From Allopusillimonas ginsengisoli (lineage in GTDB: Bacteria; Pseudomonadota; Gammaproteobacteria; Burkholderiales; Burkholderiaceae_B): 64,000 nt of DNA. The notes under the pieces were generated by a model. That model was not told where the DNA came from, ran no database searches, and saw only the letters and a program-made list of their open reading frames with translations. This document shows positions 48,288 through 60,919 of the stretch, piece by piece (the first letter of the stretch is position 1; the number at the start of each line of letters is the position of its first letter). Where the stretch lies: positions 62,001 to 126,000 of the forward strand of contig NZ_SDQE01000004.1 of assembly GCF_004153455.1 (NCBI RefSeq), written 5' to 3'. The position numbers and the translations under genes were made by a program.

Positions 48288-49130
48288 CTACGACCATGGC
48301 ACGACCGGTAATGACCGTTTGTGAGCACTCTGACGATAAATGCGAAGAATAAGGTCGAAAGTCTCGGCGGGAACCTCCTTGCCTTCGAGAAAATCGTCAA
48401 TCAGCTCATAAGACACGCCAAAGGCGTCTTCGTCTGGCTTGAGCGGCGCGAGTGATTCAAGGTCGGCGGTGGGGATTTTCATGGCAGCCGCATCGCTTGC
48501 CCCCATGGCTTTTGCCAGCGCCCGGACTCGCCGCTTATTCAGGCCCGCAAGCGGGGTAATGTCGGCCGCGCCATCGCCGAACTTGGTAAAAAACCCCATC
48601 AGGGCTTCGGCGGCGTGATCGGTACCGACTACCAGGCCGCCATGGGCTCCGGCAACAGCATATTGTGCAATCATGCGTTGACGCGCCTTGATATTGCCCA
48701 GCAGAAAGTCTTGCTGGGCCGCATCGCGGAAAGCGACCTGACCCGCCAACAACGCATCCAGCATGGCGTCGCTGGCAGGCTTGATGTTGACTGACACCAG
48801 CCTGTCGGCCTGAATGATTTTCAAGGCGGCCTGCGCATCATGCTCGTCGTGTTGCTTTCCGTAAGGAAGACGCATGGCGACAAACACCGCATCGCCGCCC
48901 CCAGCGCGTACTTTCTCGACTGCGCGCTGCGCCAGGCAACCGCCAGCCAGGGAATCCACGCCGCCGCTGATACCCAGCACCAAAGCCCGCGTGCCGGTTT
49001 TTACAAGATAATCCGCAAGGAAATCCACCCGACGGGTGATTTCACGGTGGACATCGAACTGCGGATCGACGCCAAGTTCAGTCATGATTGCGCGCTGCTG
49101 TTCGCGCTGTTCAGCTGTCAACACTCTCAA
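48288..49130 (-). CDS. nadE: ammonia-dependent NAD+ synthetase
   Basis: Last step of NAD synthesis. The 280-residue protein has the ATP-pyrophosphatase P-loop LGISGGVDSLAGG (about 52-64), ARQRMIAQYAVA, VVGTDHAAEALMGFFTKFGDGAADI and the closing SAHKRSLPVVP. No glutaminase domain is fused, so it uses free ammonia. The start at 49130 may be too early; ATG at 49085 also fits. The 283-bp region upstream of the unknown gene and downstream of nadE is AT-rich with no clear feature. Confidence 0.95.
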   Translation of the reverse strand: MRVLTAEQREQQRAIMTELGVDPQFDVHREITRRVDFLADYLVKTGTRALVLGISGGVDSLAGGCLAQRAVEKVRAGGGDAVFVAMRLPYGKQHDEHDAQAALKIIQADRLVSVNIKPASDAMLDALLAGQVAFRDAAQQDFLLGNIKARQRMIAQYAVAGAHGGLVVGTDHAAEALMGFFTKFGDGAADITPLAGLNKRRVRALAKAMGASDAAAMKIPTADLESLAPLKPDEDAFGVSYELIDDFLEGKEVPAETFDLILRIYRQSAHKRSLPVVPWS

Positions 49131-49302
49131 ATCCTTTGCCGCGTTGTGGCGAATAGCTGGTGGCCGGGCAACCTGCCAGCCCCATGGGGATTATGATAAG
49201 CGAAGAATACCCGCGCCGGCATCGTGCCGGCGCGATCATGACAGCGACCTGCGGCGGGCTTTGTGTGACGCCGTTCGTCCAAATAAAAAGATTTGCGCAT
49301 TG

Positions 49303-50505
49303 ATGGCACGCTATCCCTCCTCCCTCGCCGTACTGATCGCCACGCTTACCGTGCAGTCGCTGGCCGCGATGTGTCTGCTCACCCTGCCAGTGGTGGCCCC
49401 CGCCGTCGCCAGAACCTTGGGCATCTCGCCTGCCTACGTGGGGCTTTACATCGCCCTGGCCTACCTGGCCGCCATGACGTCCAGCTTGATCGCGGGCGGC
49501 GCCGTCAGACGCTTTGGCGCCATCCGGGCAAGCCAGGCCGGCCTGGTGCTGTGCGCCGCCGGCATAGCGCTCTGCGCCGTGGCATCGCCGGTCACCACGG
49601 GGCTGGGCGCCCTGCTGGTGGGGCTGGGTTATGGTCCCATCACGCCAGCCAGTTCGCATTTGCTGGTCCGCAGCACCCCGGCGCATCGCATGTCCTTCGT
49701 GTTCTCCATCAAGCAGACTGGCGTTCCCCTGGGTGGCGTGCTGGCCGGCATTATCGTGCCCGGGCTGTCTGATTCACTGGGCTGGCAAGCGGCCTTTCTG
49801 ATCGTCGCCGCAGGCAGTTTGCTGTGCGCCGCCGGCATCCAGCCGCTCTGCAAGCCACTGGATGCCGATCGTGACACATCCCACCGTCTCTCGTTCGGCA
49901 ATGGCCTGGCGGGGCCGTTGCGGCTCGTGTTCGGTCAGCGCAGCCTGACGGTGTTGGCAGGGGTATCTTTTCTCTTTTCGATTTCGCAGCTGTCGCTGAC
50001 CACCTATATGGTCACCTTTCTGCATGAAGACATGCACATGAGCCTGATCACCGCAGGGGCGCTGCTCGCGGTATCGCAAACCGCGGGGGTTGCCGGCCGC
50101 CTGTTGTGGGGCTATGTGTCCGACCGCTACGCGGGCCCCGTGAACACATTAGGCCTGCTGGCCACGCTGATTGCCGGCTGCGTGCTCGTCATCCCGTTTC
50201 TGCGCGCCGATGCCCACCTCTCGCTGATCATTCTGCTGGCCATTTTTGGCAGTTGCGCCATTGGCTGGAATGGCGTCTATCTGGCCGAAGTGGCCCGGCA
50301 GGCGCCGCCCGGGCAGGCCGGCATCGCAACCGGCGGCACGCTGGCCATGACCTTTCTGGGTGTGGTGGTCGGCCCTCCCATCTTTGGCCTGATTGCCAGC
50401 GGCGTGGGCAACTACGGACTGGCCTATACAGCCCTGGTGCTGCCTTCGGGCCTGTGCGCGTGGCTGCTGTGGCGCTACCGGGCAGATTTCCGGCAAGCGC
50501 CATAA
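49303..50505 (+). CDS. MFS transporter
   Basis: A 400-residue major facilitator with about 12 hydrophobic segments. Motifs: GGAVRRFGAIRASQ (loop 2-3 type), GYGPITPASSHLLVR, FVFSIKQTGVPLGGVLAG and LLWGYVSDRYAGP in the second half. This style is found in cyanate/aromatic-acid-like MFS permeases. Start at 49303 is chosen as the first codon before the hydrophobic start; a longer frame has no signal. Substrate unknown. It diverges from nadE and converges on ilvD. Confidence 0.87.
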   Translation: MARYPSSLAVLIATLTVQSLAAMCLLTLPVVAPAVARTLGISPAYVGLYIALAYLAAMTSSLIAGGAVRRFGAIRASQAGLVLCAAGIALCAVASPVTTGLGALLVGLGYGPITPASSHLLVRSTPAHRMSFVFSIKQTGVPLGGVLAGIIVPGLSDSLGWQAAFLIVAAGSLLCAAGIQPLCKPLDADRDTSHRLSFGNGLAGPLRLVFGQRSLTVLAGVSFLFSISQLSLTTYMVTFLHEDMHMSLITAGALLAVSQTAGVAGRLLWGYVSDRYAGPVNTLGLLATLIAGCVLVIPFLRADAHLSLIILLAIFGSCAIGWNGVYLAEVARQAPPGQAGIATGGTLAMTFLGVVVGPPIFGLIASGVGNYGLAYTALVLPSGLCAWLLWRYRADFRQAP

Positions 50506-50520
50506 CGGCTCTGGCACGGC

Positions 50521-52206
<1,686 letters not shown>

Positions 52207-52521
52207 GCTGGGAGGTCTCCGTCTGGCCACCCGATACAAAGGCGGCTTGTTGATGTGTGTTGGTTTGGGCCGATGCCGCTGCGTGCCGACGCCCGCGCCA
52301 ATCAGGCGCGTAGCGATGCCCGCCAACGTATTAGTTTAACCGTCCCCCTGCTCAGCCGTGCCAATAGCCTCGCTGACACCAATGTTGCGTTGCATGAAGA
52401 CAGTAAACAGCCGTTATTCTTGATATTCATCATGGATTTGCCCCCAGCCTCATGCAATGCTGTCGGCTGCCAGGTGAGGTATGCCCCGCCGAATGCGCGT
52501 TCAACCCAATCCGTTCCAGCC

Positions 52522-52962
52522 ATGAATTACTACGTTCTGCTCACCCTTCACCTGTTTGCGGCCATCATGTTCGTCGGCACCGTCTTTTTTGAAGTACTTA
52601 TTCTGGAAAACGTTCGCAAGCATGTGCCACGCGAAGTGATGCGCACCATGGAACAGGCCATTGGCGCCACCGCACGCAAAATCATGCCATGGGTCATGCT
52701 GGTGCTCTACAGCGCAGGTGTGGGCATGGCCTGGCAATACCGGGCCATGCTGGCGCATCCATTTGACAGCAGTTTCGGCTTGCTGCTCACCATCAAGATC
52801 GTCCTGGCGCTCAGTGTCCTCGCGCATTTCATCACGGCCATGACACTGCATCGTACCGGCAAGATGCGCTCCATCCACTTCAAGCGCATTCATCTGAGCG
52901 TGTTCTGCCACGTGCTGGGCATCGTCTTCCTGGCCAAGGCGATGTTCTATCTGAACTGGTGA
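52522..52962 (+). CDS. small integral membrane protein, CopD-like
   Basis: A 146-residue protein with four hydrophobic segments and conserved-looking histidines in LTLHLFAAIMFVGTVFFE, MTLHRTGKMRSIHFKRIHL and FCHVLGIVFLAKAMF. It resembles the CopD/DUF2269 group of membrane proteins, some of which may bind haem or copper. The ATG at 52522 is chosen because the earlier frame from 52255 overlaps the ilvD promoter area without a family match. No operon partner is clear; an SDR gene follows after 57 bp. Confidence 0.72.
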   Translation: MNYYVLLTLHLFAAIMFVGTVFFEVLILENVRKHVPREVMRTMEQAIGATARKIMPWVMLVLYSAGVGMAWQYRAMLAHPFDSSFGLLLTIKIVLALSVLAHFITAMTLHRTGKMRSIHFKRIHLSVFCHVLGIVFLAKAMFYLNW

Positions 52963-53019
52963 ACGAGACGCCCCCTGCGGCATAATATCCCCGACAACGC
53001 CACCACAGAAGGGGACAGC

Positions 53020-53766
53020 ATGGCCGCCAGTAAAGTAGTCTTGATTACCGGTGCGGGCCGGGGCATAGGCGCCGCCACCGCTCTCGCGGCGGCTGAAGCC
53101 GGGTTCGATGTCGCCGTCAACTATGTCAGCGACGCCGCCGCCGCGGAACGTGTTGTCCAGGCCGTCACCCAACGCGGGCGCAAGGCCGTTGCCATACAGG
53201 CGGATATCGGGCAGCCTGCCGACATCCCCCGACTATTCTCACAGGCGGAACAAGCGCTCGGCCCCCTGACCGCGCTCGTCAACAATACTGGCATCACTGG
53301 CCCCATCGGCCCGTTTTCGCAAACCACGGACGACACCATAGAGCGCGTCTTTCGCGTGAATGTGCTGGGCGCCATGCAATGCACCCGCGCCGCCCTGGAT
53401 GCCTTCAGCCGCGCCGGCGTGCCCGGCGTGATCATCAACGTGTCATCGGTCGCCGCACGCACCGGCAGCCCCGGCGAATATGTACACTACGCCGCCAGCA
53501 AAGCGGCCCTGGAAGCCTTCACCATCGGCCTGGGCCGGGAACTCGCCACCACCGGCGTACGCATTTGCGCTGTTTCCCCGGGCTCGACACTCACCGATAT
53601 CCATGCCACGGCCGGGGAACCTGGCCGCCCCACCCGCGTCGCCCCCAAAATCCCCATGGGTCGGCTGGCAGAACCTGAGGAAATCGCCAACGCCATCGTC
53701 TGGCTGCTCTCGCCCGGCGCGTCCTACATGACAGCGACGGTCGTGCAGTGCAGCGGCGGGCTATAA
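53020..53766 (+). CDS. short-chain dehydrogenase/reductase
   Basis: A 248-residue SDR enzyme. Cofactor motif LITGAGRGIGAATALAAAEAG (quoted TGAGRGIGAATALA, about 8-21), NNTGITGP in place of NNAG, catalytic Ser in INVSSVAARTGSP and YxxxK in VHYAASKAALEAF (Tyr about 156). The C-terminal SYMTATVVQCSGGL is typical of FabG-like proteins that bind NADP(H). AAGGGG precedes the ATG. Its substrate is unknown. Confidence 0.92.
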   Translation: MAASKVVLITGAGRGIGAATALAAAEAGFDVAVNYVSDAAAAERVVQAVTQRGRKAVAIQADIGQPADIPRLFSQAEQALGPLTALVNNTGITGPIGPFSQTTDDTIERVFRVNVLGAMQCTRAALDAFSRAGVPGVIINVSSVAARTGSPGEYVHYAASKAALEAFTIGLGRELATTGVRICAVSPGSTLTDIHATAGEPGRPTRVAPKIPMGRLAEPEEIANAIVWLLSPGASYMTATVVQCSGGL

Positions 53767-53823
53767 CGCTATAGTGCGAGCGCGACGACAGCCCGATGCC
53801 GGCGCACCTCAAGCCGCACCCAA

Positions 53824-54210
53824 TTAAGATACTGCTGGAAGTGTCTTGCCTGACGGCCGCCACACCACCATCCGCACGTTCGAACGTACCTCTTCGAAAA
53901 CATCCAGCTTATGCAGCATGCTGGATCGACAGGGCCCACCCACGCAGACGCCCGTATCGGGCTGAAACGTTGCCCCGTGCCGGGCGCACATCAGCAAATC
54001 CCCTGCGCGCGTATAAACGCTGCCTTCCCAGTCCAGCTCGGCGCCCATGTGCGGACATCGATTCAGATAGCCATGCGCCCGCCCCTCGAACCGCACAAAA
54101 AATGCAGTTGCCGCAACACCTGCATGAAGCACGGGCAGTTTCACCGCCAGACCGCCGTCCACCAAGGCCGATGCCGCGCATACCTCTACCCAGGTAGCTT
54201 CCATAATCAT
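53824..54210 (-). CDS. Rieske [2Fe-2S] protein
   Basis: A 128-residue soluble ferredoxin-like Rieske protein. First ligand pair CPHMGAELDW (about 52-61) and second pair CARHGATFQPDTGVCVGGPC (about 75-94). Both Cys-x-His and Cys-x-x-His pairs are intact. It may pass electrons to an oxygenase, but none is adjacent. It sits 33 bp downstream of the ilvD at 54244-56103 on the same strand. Two ATGs six bases apart (54210 and 54204) are possible starts. Confidence 0.9.
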   Translation of the reverse strand: MIMEATWVEVCAASALVDGGLAVKLPVLHAGVAATAFFVRFEGRAHGYLNRCPHMGAELDWEGSVYTRAGDLLMCARHGATFQPDTGVCVGGPCRSSMLHKLDVFEEVRSNVRMVVWRPSGKTLPAVS

Positions 54211-54243
54211 CCCAGACAGGCGCCGCGAATCCGGGTGCGCCCG

Positions 54244-56103
54244 TTACGTTAACTGCGAAACATCTCGCACAGCCCCGCGGTCCGCCGATGTTGCCAGCGC
54301 CGCGTAAGCCTTCAGCGCTTGCGACACCACCCGCTCCCGCCATACAGGCCGCCAAGCCTGGGCCCCTCGCGCCTGCATCGCCGCCCGCCGGCGTGCCAGC
54401 TCCTCATCAGTGACTGACAGATGGATTGTCCGGCCAGGAATATCGATCTCTATCGTATCCCCTTCCTCCACCAGACCAATATTGCCGCCCTCCGCGGCCT
54501 CCGGCGAAGCATGGCCAATCACCAGCCCCGACGACCCGCCCGAGAACCGCCCATCGGTCAGCAGTGCTGCACACTTGCCCAGCCCCTTGGACTTCAGGTA
54601 CGACGTTGGATACAGCATCTCCTGCATGCCAGGCCCGCCCTTGGGCCCCTCATAGCGGATCACCACGACATCGCCCGCCTTCACCTGATCGCCCAGAATC
54701 CCTTCAACCGCGTCTTCCTGGCTTTCATACACGCGTGCCACACCCGTATAGGTGAGGATGCTTTCATCCACACCTGCCGTCTTCACAATGCAGCCTTTGG
54801 GTGCCAGGTTTCCGTACAGCACCGCCAATCCGCCATCCTGAGAATAGGCATGCGCGCGATCACGGATACACCCTTGCTCGCGATCCAGATCCAGCTGCAA
54901 ATATTGCCGGTTCTGGCTGAATGCCACTTGTGTACGCACGCCGCCTGGTGCTGCCTTGTACATGGCCTGTGCCGCCTGCGTGGCCTTGCCGCTCATCACG
55001 TCCCATTTCTCAATGGCCTGACCCAATGTGCCGCTGTGAATATTACCCACCTCCAGATTGAGCAGATTCGCCCGCGCCAGCTCGCCCAGAATGCCAAAGA
55101 TCCCGCCGGCGCGGTGAACGTCTTCAATGTGATACTTGTTGGTTGCTGGCGCCACCTTGCATAGGCAGGGCACGCGACGCGACACCCGATCGATGTCTGC
55201 CATGGTGAAATCCACCCCTGCTTCCTGTGCCGCCGCCAACAGATGCAACACCGTATTGGTTGAGCCCCCCATCGCGACGTCCAGCGTCATGGCGTTCTCG
55301 AACGCCGCAAACGAGGCAATACTGCGCGGCAATACAGAAGCATCGTCCTGCTCGTAATAGCGTTTGCACAAGTCCACCACCAGATGCCCCGCATCCTCGA
55401 ACAAGGCCTGGCGGCGCGCATGCGTCGCCACAATTGTGCCATTGCCCGGCAGCGCCAGACCGAGCGCTTCGGTCAGGCAGTTCATGGAATTGGCCGTGAA
55501 CATGCCCGAGCATGAGCCGCAAGTAGGACAGGCGCTGCGCTCGACCTCGGCTGCCTCCGCGTCTGTGACATTCGGGTCCGCGGCCTTGATCATTGCATCG
55601 ATCAGATCGAGCTTTTCGATCACGGTCGTGGTGCCGGGCTCATAAACCTTGCCCGCCTCCATAGGCCCCCCCGACACAAACACAACAGGAATATTCAACC
55701 GCATGGCGGCCATCAGCATCCCCGGCGTGATCTTGTCGCAGTTGGAGATGCATACCATCGCATCGGCGCAGTGTGCGTTGACCATGTACTCCACCGAATC
55801 GGCAATCAGCTCGCGCGAAGGCAGCGAATACAACATGCCGCCATGCCCCATGGCGATGCCGTCGTCCACGGCAATGGTGTTGAATTCCTTGGCCACGCCG
55901 CCGGCCGCCTCGATCTGACGAGCCACCAGTTGCCCCAGGTCCTTGAGATGCACGTGGCCCGGAACAAACTGGGTAAAAGAGTTGACAACAGCGATGATGG
56001 GTTTGTTAAAGTCATCATCCTGCATGCCAGTGGCGCGCCAGAGGGCGCGGGCGCCGGCCATGTTGCGGCCATGGGTAGACGTACGTGAACGATATTGCGG
56101 CAT
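54244..56103 (-). CDS. ilvD: dihydroxyacid dehydratase, E. coli type
   Basis: A 619-residue IlvD close in style to the E. coli enzyme: [37 protein letters not shown] (no cysteine where the shorter paralogue has Cys52), [33 protein letters not shown] and [14 protein letters not shown]. This form usually holds an oxygen-labile [4Fe-4S] cluster. It is followed 33 bp later by a small Rieske protein gene on the same strand. It is divergent from ppc. Confidence 0.95.
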   Translation of the reverse strand: MPQYRSRTSTHGRNMAGARALWRATGMQDDDFNKPIIAVVNSFTQFVPGHVHLKDLGQLVARQIEAAGGVAKEFNTIAVDDGIAMGHGGMLYSLPSRELIADSVEYMVNAHCADAMVCISNCDKITPGMLMAAMRLNIPVVFVSGGPMEAGKVYEPGTTTVIEKLDLIDAMIKAADPNVTDAEAAEVERSACPTCGSCSGMFTANSMNCLTEALGLALPGNGTIVATHARRQALFEDAGHLVVDLCKRYYEQDDASVLPRSIASFAAFENAMTLDVAMGGSTNTVLHLLAAAQEAGVDFTMADIDRVSRRVPCLCKVAPATNKYHIEDVHRAGGIFGILGELARANLLNLEVGNIHSGTLGQAIEKWDVMSGKATQAAQAMYKAAPGGVRTQVAFSQNRQYLQLDLDREQGCIRDRAHAYSQDGGLAVLYGNLAPKGCIVKTAGVDESILTYTGVARVYESQEDAVEGILGDQVKAGDVVVIRYEGPKGGPGMQEMLYPTSYLKSKGLGKCAALLTDGRFSGGSSGLVIGHASPEAAEGGNIGLVEEGDTIEIDIPGRTIHLSVTDEELARRRAAMQARGAQAWRPVWRERVVSQALKAYAALATSADRGAVRDVSQLT

Positions 56104-56210
56104 GTGAAACTCAAAGAAAAACAGTCGTTGGAACTGCAGGCGAAAAAATCCAATGATAATCCATCGTATAGTTGGATTCTTTCAACCACTCGAAAACAGC
56201 AGGAGACCTC

Positions 56211-59069
56211 GTGAGCCAGCCCGCCCCATCTTCCAGGGAATCATCCGCTTTACGCACAGACATCCGTCAGCTCGGCAAGACGCTGGGAGAGGTCATCAGA
56301 GAGTGCGAAGGCAAAACGGTTTATGACGTGATCGAGAAAATGCGCCGCGCCGCCGTCAAATTCCGACGCGAAGGCAACCCTCACGACAGCCGCGTGCTCG
56401 AGCGGCAAATCCAGCGTCTGGAAGAAGACGGCGTCAATTCCGTCGCGCGCGCCTTCAGCTATTTTCTGCACCTGTCCAACATCGCCGAGGACCGCGACCA
56501 GAACCGCCGCCAGCGGCAGCATGAACTCACGCAAGCCACGCCCATGCAAGGCAGTTTGCAGCATGCCCTGGACCTGCTTCATGAGCAAGGCATCAGCCGG
56601 CGCAGGATTCTGCGCTATCTTGAACAGGCCTGCATTGTCCCCGTCCTCACAGCCCATCCTACCGAAGTTCAGCGCAAAAGCACACTGGATCTGCATCGCG
56701 AAATCGCTCGCCAACTGGCTCACAACGACGACACGCTTACGCCGTCCGAACAGCAGCAGCTCAATCTGCGCCTGACCGGCCTGGTCGCGACGCTGTGGCA
56801 GACTCGCATGCTGCGCCGCCAAAAACTGACTGTTGTCGATGAAATAGACAACGCGCTGAGCTACTACACCAGCTCATTCCTGAGTGCCTTGCCGCGCCTG
56901 TACCAAGACCTTTCCAATCGCTTGACGCCGCTTGGCAAAAGCGTGTTTACCGTCAACACGCAGCCTCTGCCGCCGTTTCTGCGCATGGGCAGCTGGATAG
57001 GCGGCGACCGCGACGGCAACCCGAACGTCGACGCAGCCACGCTGGAGCAAGCGCTGTTGCGCCAGTCCACCCTGGTGATCCAGCATTATCTGGATGAAAT
57101 CAAGATACTGGGCACAGAGCTGTCGCTGTCCCGCTCCCTGGAAAATGCCAGCCCCGAACTGCAGGCGCTGTCGCTGGCCAGCCAGGACGCCTCGGCCCAT
57201 CGTCTGGATGAACCTTATCGACGCGCCTTCATTCACGTTTATGCCCGCATGGCCGCGACGGCCGTGACGCTTACCGGGCGCACACTGGCGCGTCGCCCCA
57301 CGTACGAAGCCCAGCCCTACCCTGATCCAGATGCCTTTCTGCGCGATCTGCAAGTGATTGCCGATTCGCTGGACAGGCACCATGGCGGCGTGATCGCGCA
57401 ACTACGCCTGTCGGGTTTGATACAGGCTGTCAGTATTTTCGGGTTCCATCTGGCTTCCGTCGATCTGCGCCAAAGCTCGGACGTGCACGAACGCGTTCTG
57501 ACCGAACTTTTCCTGGCAGCAGGCGTACAGATGGATGGCAAGCCGGTCGTGTACGACAAGCTGGACGAAGCACAGCGCATCGCGCTGCTGCGCCGCGAAA
57601 TCCGCGAAGCGCGCCCGCTCGTCTCCCCCTGGCTCAACTATTCGGCGGAAACCGAAAAGGAGATGGCCATTCTGCGCATGGCCGCCACCTGCCGCAGCAA
57701 ATATGGCGAAGCCGCCATACGCCAGACAATTGTGTCTCACACCGAAACCCTCAGCGATCTGCTGGAGGTGCTCGTGCTGCAACAAGAAGCAGGCCTGATT
57801 TCACCCACGCTGCCGGATACGCAAGCCCTGCAGGCAGGGTTGATGGTCGTGCCGCTGTTCGAAACCATACCTGATCTCATGCGGGGCCCCGAGATCATGG
57901 CGCAATGGCTTGACCTGCCCGAAGTTTCCGCCCGCGTGCGCGAAACTCAGGAAGGCATACAGGAAGTCATGCTGGGTTATTCCGACAGCAATAAGGATGG
58001 CGGGTACCTCACGTCCAACTGGGCCCTGTACTGCGCAGAACGGGAAATGGTGCAAGTATTCAAGAAGCGCAAGGTTCGCCTGCGTCTGTTTCACGGGCGC
58101 GGCGGCTCTGTCGCCCGCGGCGGCGGTTCGAGTTTCGACGCCATCCTGGCCCAGCCGCCAGGCACGGTGAACGGGCAGATCCGTCTTACGGAACAAGGCG
58201 AAGTGATACAAGGCAAGTACAAGGACGCCGAAGTCGGCCGCTGGCATCTGGAAAACATCGTTGCCGCGACACTGGAAGCCAGCCTGGCGACAACGTCACC
58301 CACCTCCCAGTCCGAAGACGACAACATGGCCCGTTTTGGGGCTGCGCTTCATTTCATGTCCGACATGGCCGAGCGCAGCTATCGGGCGTTGGTGTATGGC
58401 ACAGAAGGCTTCAATGACTACTTCTTTGCCTCAACGCCAATACTGGAAATCGCCGGATTGAATATCGGCTCGCGCCCCGCCTCGCGCAAATCCAGCCAGA
58501 AGATCGAAGACCTGCGCGCCATCCCCTGGGGATTCTCCTGGGCGCAATGCCGCATCATGCTGACAGGCTGGTATGGCGTCGGATCGGCACTGGATGCCTA
58601 TGTAAAGCAAGGCTGTGACGGCGCACCGTCAACGCCTGCGCAACGTCTGGCGCAATTGCGCGAAATGGCGCAAGTCTGGCCCTTCTTCCGTACGCTGATG
58701 TCGAACATGGAACAGGTGCTGGCCAAAACCGATTTGAATATTGGCAAGCACTACGCCGCACTCGTCCCCGATGCGCGGCTGCGCAAGCGTGTTTTTTCGC
58801 GCATCGAAGCGGAGTTCGCGCTTACGCTGGACATGTTCCAGCAGATTAACCAGCACGAGCTGCTGGCCAACGATGTGCAGTTGGGCGCTGCGCTCAGCGA
58901 ACGCTTCGCCTATATTGATCCGCTCAATCACCTGCAGGTGGAGCTGCTGCGCCGTCATCGCCAGGAACGCAAAAAACGCGGCCAGGGCAGCGATGAAGAA
59001 AGCCGCAGCCAGCGCGCGATCCACATGACCATCAATGGGATCGCCGCCGGGCTGCGCAACTCTGGATAA
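56211..59069 (+). CDS. ppc: phosphoenolpyruvate carboxylase
   Basis: Makes oxaloacetate from PEP and bicarbonate. From the GTG at 56211 (AGGAG five bases upstream) the product has 952 residues. Active-site blocks: [15 protein letters not shown] (catalytic His about 160), [32 protein letters not shown], and [14 protein letters not shown] (about 633-646). It ends in [14 protein letters not shown], the normal C-terminal glycine. A TTG 39 bases earlier could extend the frame but is less likely. Confidence 0.98.
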   Translation: MSQPAPSSRESSALRTDIRQLGKTLGEVIRECEGKTVYDVIEKMRRAAVKFRREGNPHDSRVLERQIQRLEEDGVNSVARAFSYFLHLSNIAEDRDQNRRQRQHELTQATPMQGSLQHALDLLHEQGISRRRILRYLEQACIVPVLTAHPTEVQRKSTLDLHREIARQLAHNDDTLTPSEQQQLNLRLTGLVATLWQTRMLRRQKLTVVDEIDNALSYYTSSFLSALPRLYQDLSNRLTPLGKSVFTVNTQPLPPFLRMGSWIGGDRDGNPNVDAATLEQALLRQSTLVIQHYLDEIKILGTELSLSRSLENASPELQALSLASQDASAHRLDEPYRRAFIHVYARMAATAVTLTGRTLARRPTYEAQPYPDPDAFLRDLQVIADSLDRHHGGVIAQLRLSGLIQAVSIFGFHLASVDLRQSSDVHERVLTELFLAAGVQMDGKPVVYDKLDEAQRIALLRREIREARPLVSPWLNYSAETEKEMAILRMAATCRSKYGEAAIRQTIVSHTETLSDLLEVLVLQQEAGLISPTLPDTQALQAGLMVVPLFETIPDLMRGPEIMAQWLDLPEVSARVRETQEGIQEVMLGYSDSNKDGGYLTSNWALYCAEREMVQVFKKRKVRLRLFHGRGGSVARGGGSSFDAILAQPPGTVNGQIRLTEQGEVIQGKYKDAEVGRWHLENIVAATLEASLATTSPTSQSEDDNMARFGAALHFMSDMAERSYRALVYGTEGFNDYFFASTPILEIAGLNIGSRPASRKSSQKIEDLRAIPWGFSWAQCRIMLTGWYGVGSALDAYVKQGCDGAPSTPAQRLAQLREMAQVWPFFRTLMSNMEQVLAKTDLNIGKHYAALVPDARLRKRVFSRIEAEFALTLDMFQQINQHELLANDVQLGAALSERFAYIDPLNHLQVELLRRHRQERKKRGQGSDEESRSQRAIHMTINGIAAGLRNSG

Positions 59070-59081
59070 GGCGGCTGCGGC

Positions 59082-59213
59082 CTAGACCATGTCGCCGCCG
59101 CCCTTGCGGGCGGCGCGCATGTCTCGAATCAGGCAAATCACCAGCAGCAGCAGAATGGCCGCAGAAATAACAGGCCAGACAAGAATGTATCCGGTAAGAA
59201 GAATCGCTGTCAT
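59082..59213 (-). CDS. 43-residue membrane protein, putative transporter small subunit
   Basis: A very short gene. The ATG at 59213 has AAGGAG seven bases upstream, and that site overlaps the symporter stop codon. The product begins MTAILLTGYILVWPVISAAI, has one or two hydrophobic stretches to about residue 29, then a basic tail RDMRAARKGGGDMV. It starts 11 bp after the sodium:solute symporter gene on the same strand. Similar mini-proteins are known beside SSS symporters in proteobacteria, where they may be accessory subunits. Confidence 0.8.
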   Translation of the reverse strand: MTAILLTGYILVWPVISAAILLLLVICLIRDMRAARKGGGDMV

Positions 59214-59224
59214 GGTTTGTCTCC

Positions 59225-60919
59225 TTAGCTTCGTGCCGAAGCCAGTTCACGGCCCGGAAGAACGGTATCCTGCTGCGCTTCCGGCTCGTCGTCATGAAAT
59301 GAAGTAACGCGCTTGGCCAGCAGGCTGAAATCAAAATCTTCTTTGCTGCGCCAGCTCATCAGCGTGCACACAATGGCACTGACACCATAGGCAGTCAACG
59401 AACTCAGCAATACGGTGTAATCACGCAGGTTGCCCAGCACATAAGGCGCGGCAACCACACCCGCCAGCGTGCCAATCACCAGCGCAATCCGGAAGTTGGA
59501 AAAGCCGAAGGCCATCAAGCCAATCACGATTCCAATCCCCACGGTCGCGCACAACTCAAAGAACACCGCGGTAACGCCATCCATCGGAATGAGTTCAAAC
59601 CGGGCAACAGCAAACAGCAGCACCGCCAGAATGACCGAAGTAGTGAACGCTTTGTTGGTGACCTTGTTCCAGTAGAAACTGGCAATCACGGGAAACACGA
59701 TGGCTCCCCACAACGCGCCGACAAACACGAGCATCATCAGAATATCAAGCTGCAAGCTGGCAAAAACGACACCCAGCATAGTTGCCACGATCATCGTGAT
59801 CCGCCCCCACCACAGCATGCGCGCCGGATTGGGTTTCCCGCGCGCAAGATTCTTGCCATAGATGTCGGTCATCATGATGGCCGACAGCGCCGAGAGATCA
59901 GAATCGGCCGTTGACGAGAGCGAGCCTATCACCAGTATGAAAAACAGGGCGATACCCGCAGGCGGCAAATAGGTGGATGCCATCTGGGGGATGATGTTGT
60001 TCATGTCGCCATCCGCCGGTTGCATACCCACAAAGAGCGCGAGCATACCCAGCATGCCCAGCCCGATCACGACCGCGCCATAGCCTATGGTCGCCGTCAG
60101 AAAAGTGGATTTGATGAGATCTTCTCGCACCGCAAACAGCCGCTGCGCGATGGTCTGATTGCCTATTGCATAGGCCAGTACCGCCACAAAGTAGGGAGCG
60201 CCCTGTTCCAGAATGGCTGTCGTGGAGAAGAAGTCCTGCTGCTCAAGCGACAGGTTGGACATATTGGCCATCAACATGTCTGTGCCGCCCGCATTGAAAA
60301 AGATAAGCGGAATAATGATCACGGCGGCCAGAATCATGGCGATCAACTGTGCGAAGTCGGTCATGACCGATGCCCGAAACCCCGACCACAAGGTATAAGA
60401 CAGCACGCCCAAACCCGCGATGAGCACACCCTGTATGAAGCTGAGGGGGCTCAGCACCGATACCAGCGCCCCCGCTGCCGTAAAGTTGACCATCAGGCTG
60501 ATACAGCTGCCGATCAGATTGGACACCGCCATGATCAGTTGGCTGGACGAACCATGACGGGCCTGTATCACCTCTGCCAGGGTATGCGCCTTGGGTGCCA
60601 AGGCGCGAAAGCGCCGACCGAACGGATAAATGAACAGAATCATCAGGGCGCCCCAGAATCCATAATGGATAGGGCCCGACAGCCCATAGCGATAGCCCGA
60701 CGTCGCGCTCGCATAGAATGAGGCAGCCCAGATCCATGTAGCGATCATGCTTGCCGCAGAAAGGCCGAAACCGACTGCATTGTTGGAAACCATGTAGCCG
60801 TCAACGTTTTCCTTTTTCTTCCCGATGAGCAGGGAAAGCAGGAATGTAAGCCCGTAGAACCCAACGAGCAGCAGTAATGCCGACGACGTCGAGAGTTGAA
60901 AAAATTCTCCCTCTAGCAT
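59225..60919 (-). CDS. sodium:solute symporter family transporter
   Basis: A 564-residue SSS-family carrier with about 13 hydrophobic segments. ATWIWAASFYASATSGYRYG, GPIHYGFWGALMILF, AIGNQTIAQRLFAVRE, and the sodium-site region SLSSTADSDLSALSAIMMTDIY are typical; this is nearer the urea/allantoate-like branch (DUR3-type) than proline carriers. The C-terminal tail of about 50 residues is polar. AGGGAG lies 8 bases before the ATG. The substrate is not known. A tiny membrane gene follows in the same unit. Confidence 0.9.
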   Translation of the reverse strand: MLEGEFFQLSTSSALLLLVGFYGLTFLLSLLIGKKKENVDGYMVSNNAVGFGLSAASMIATWIWAASFYASATSGYRYGLSGPIHYGFWGALMILFIYPFGRRFRALAPKAHTLAEVIQARHGSSSQLIMAVSNLIGSCISLMVNFTAAGALVSVLSPLSFIQGVLIAGLGVLSYTLWSGFRASVMTDFAQLIAMILAAVIIIPLIFFNAGGTDMLMANMSNLSLEQQDFFSTTAILEQGAPYFVAVLAYAIGNQTIAQRLFAVREDLIKSTFLTATIGYGAVVIGLGMLGMLALFVGMQPADGDMNNIIPQMASTYLPPAGIALFFILVIGSLSSTADSDLSALSAIMMTDIYGKNLARGKPNPARMLWWGRITMIVATMLGVVFASLQLDILMMLVFVGALWGAIVFPVIASFYWNKVTNKAFTTSVILAVLLFAVARFELIPMDGVTAVFFELCATVGIGIVIGLMAFGFSNFRIALVIGTLAGVVAAPYVLGNLRDYTVLLSSLTAYGVSAIVCTLMSWRSKEDFDFSLLAKRVTSFHDDEPEAQQDTVLPGRELASARS

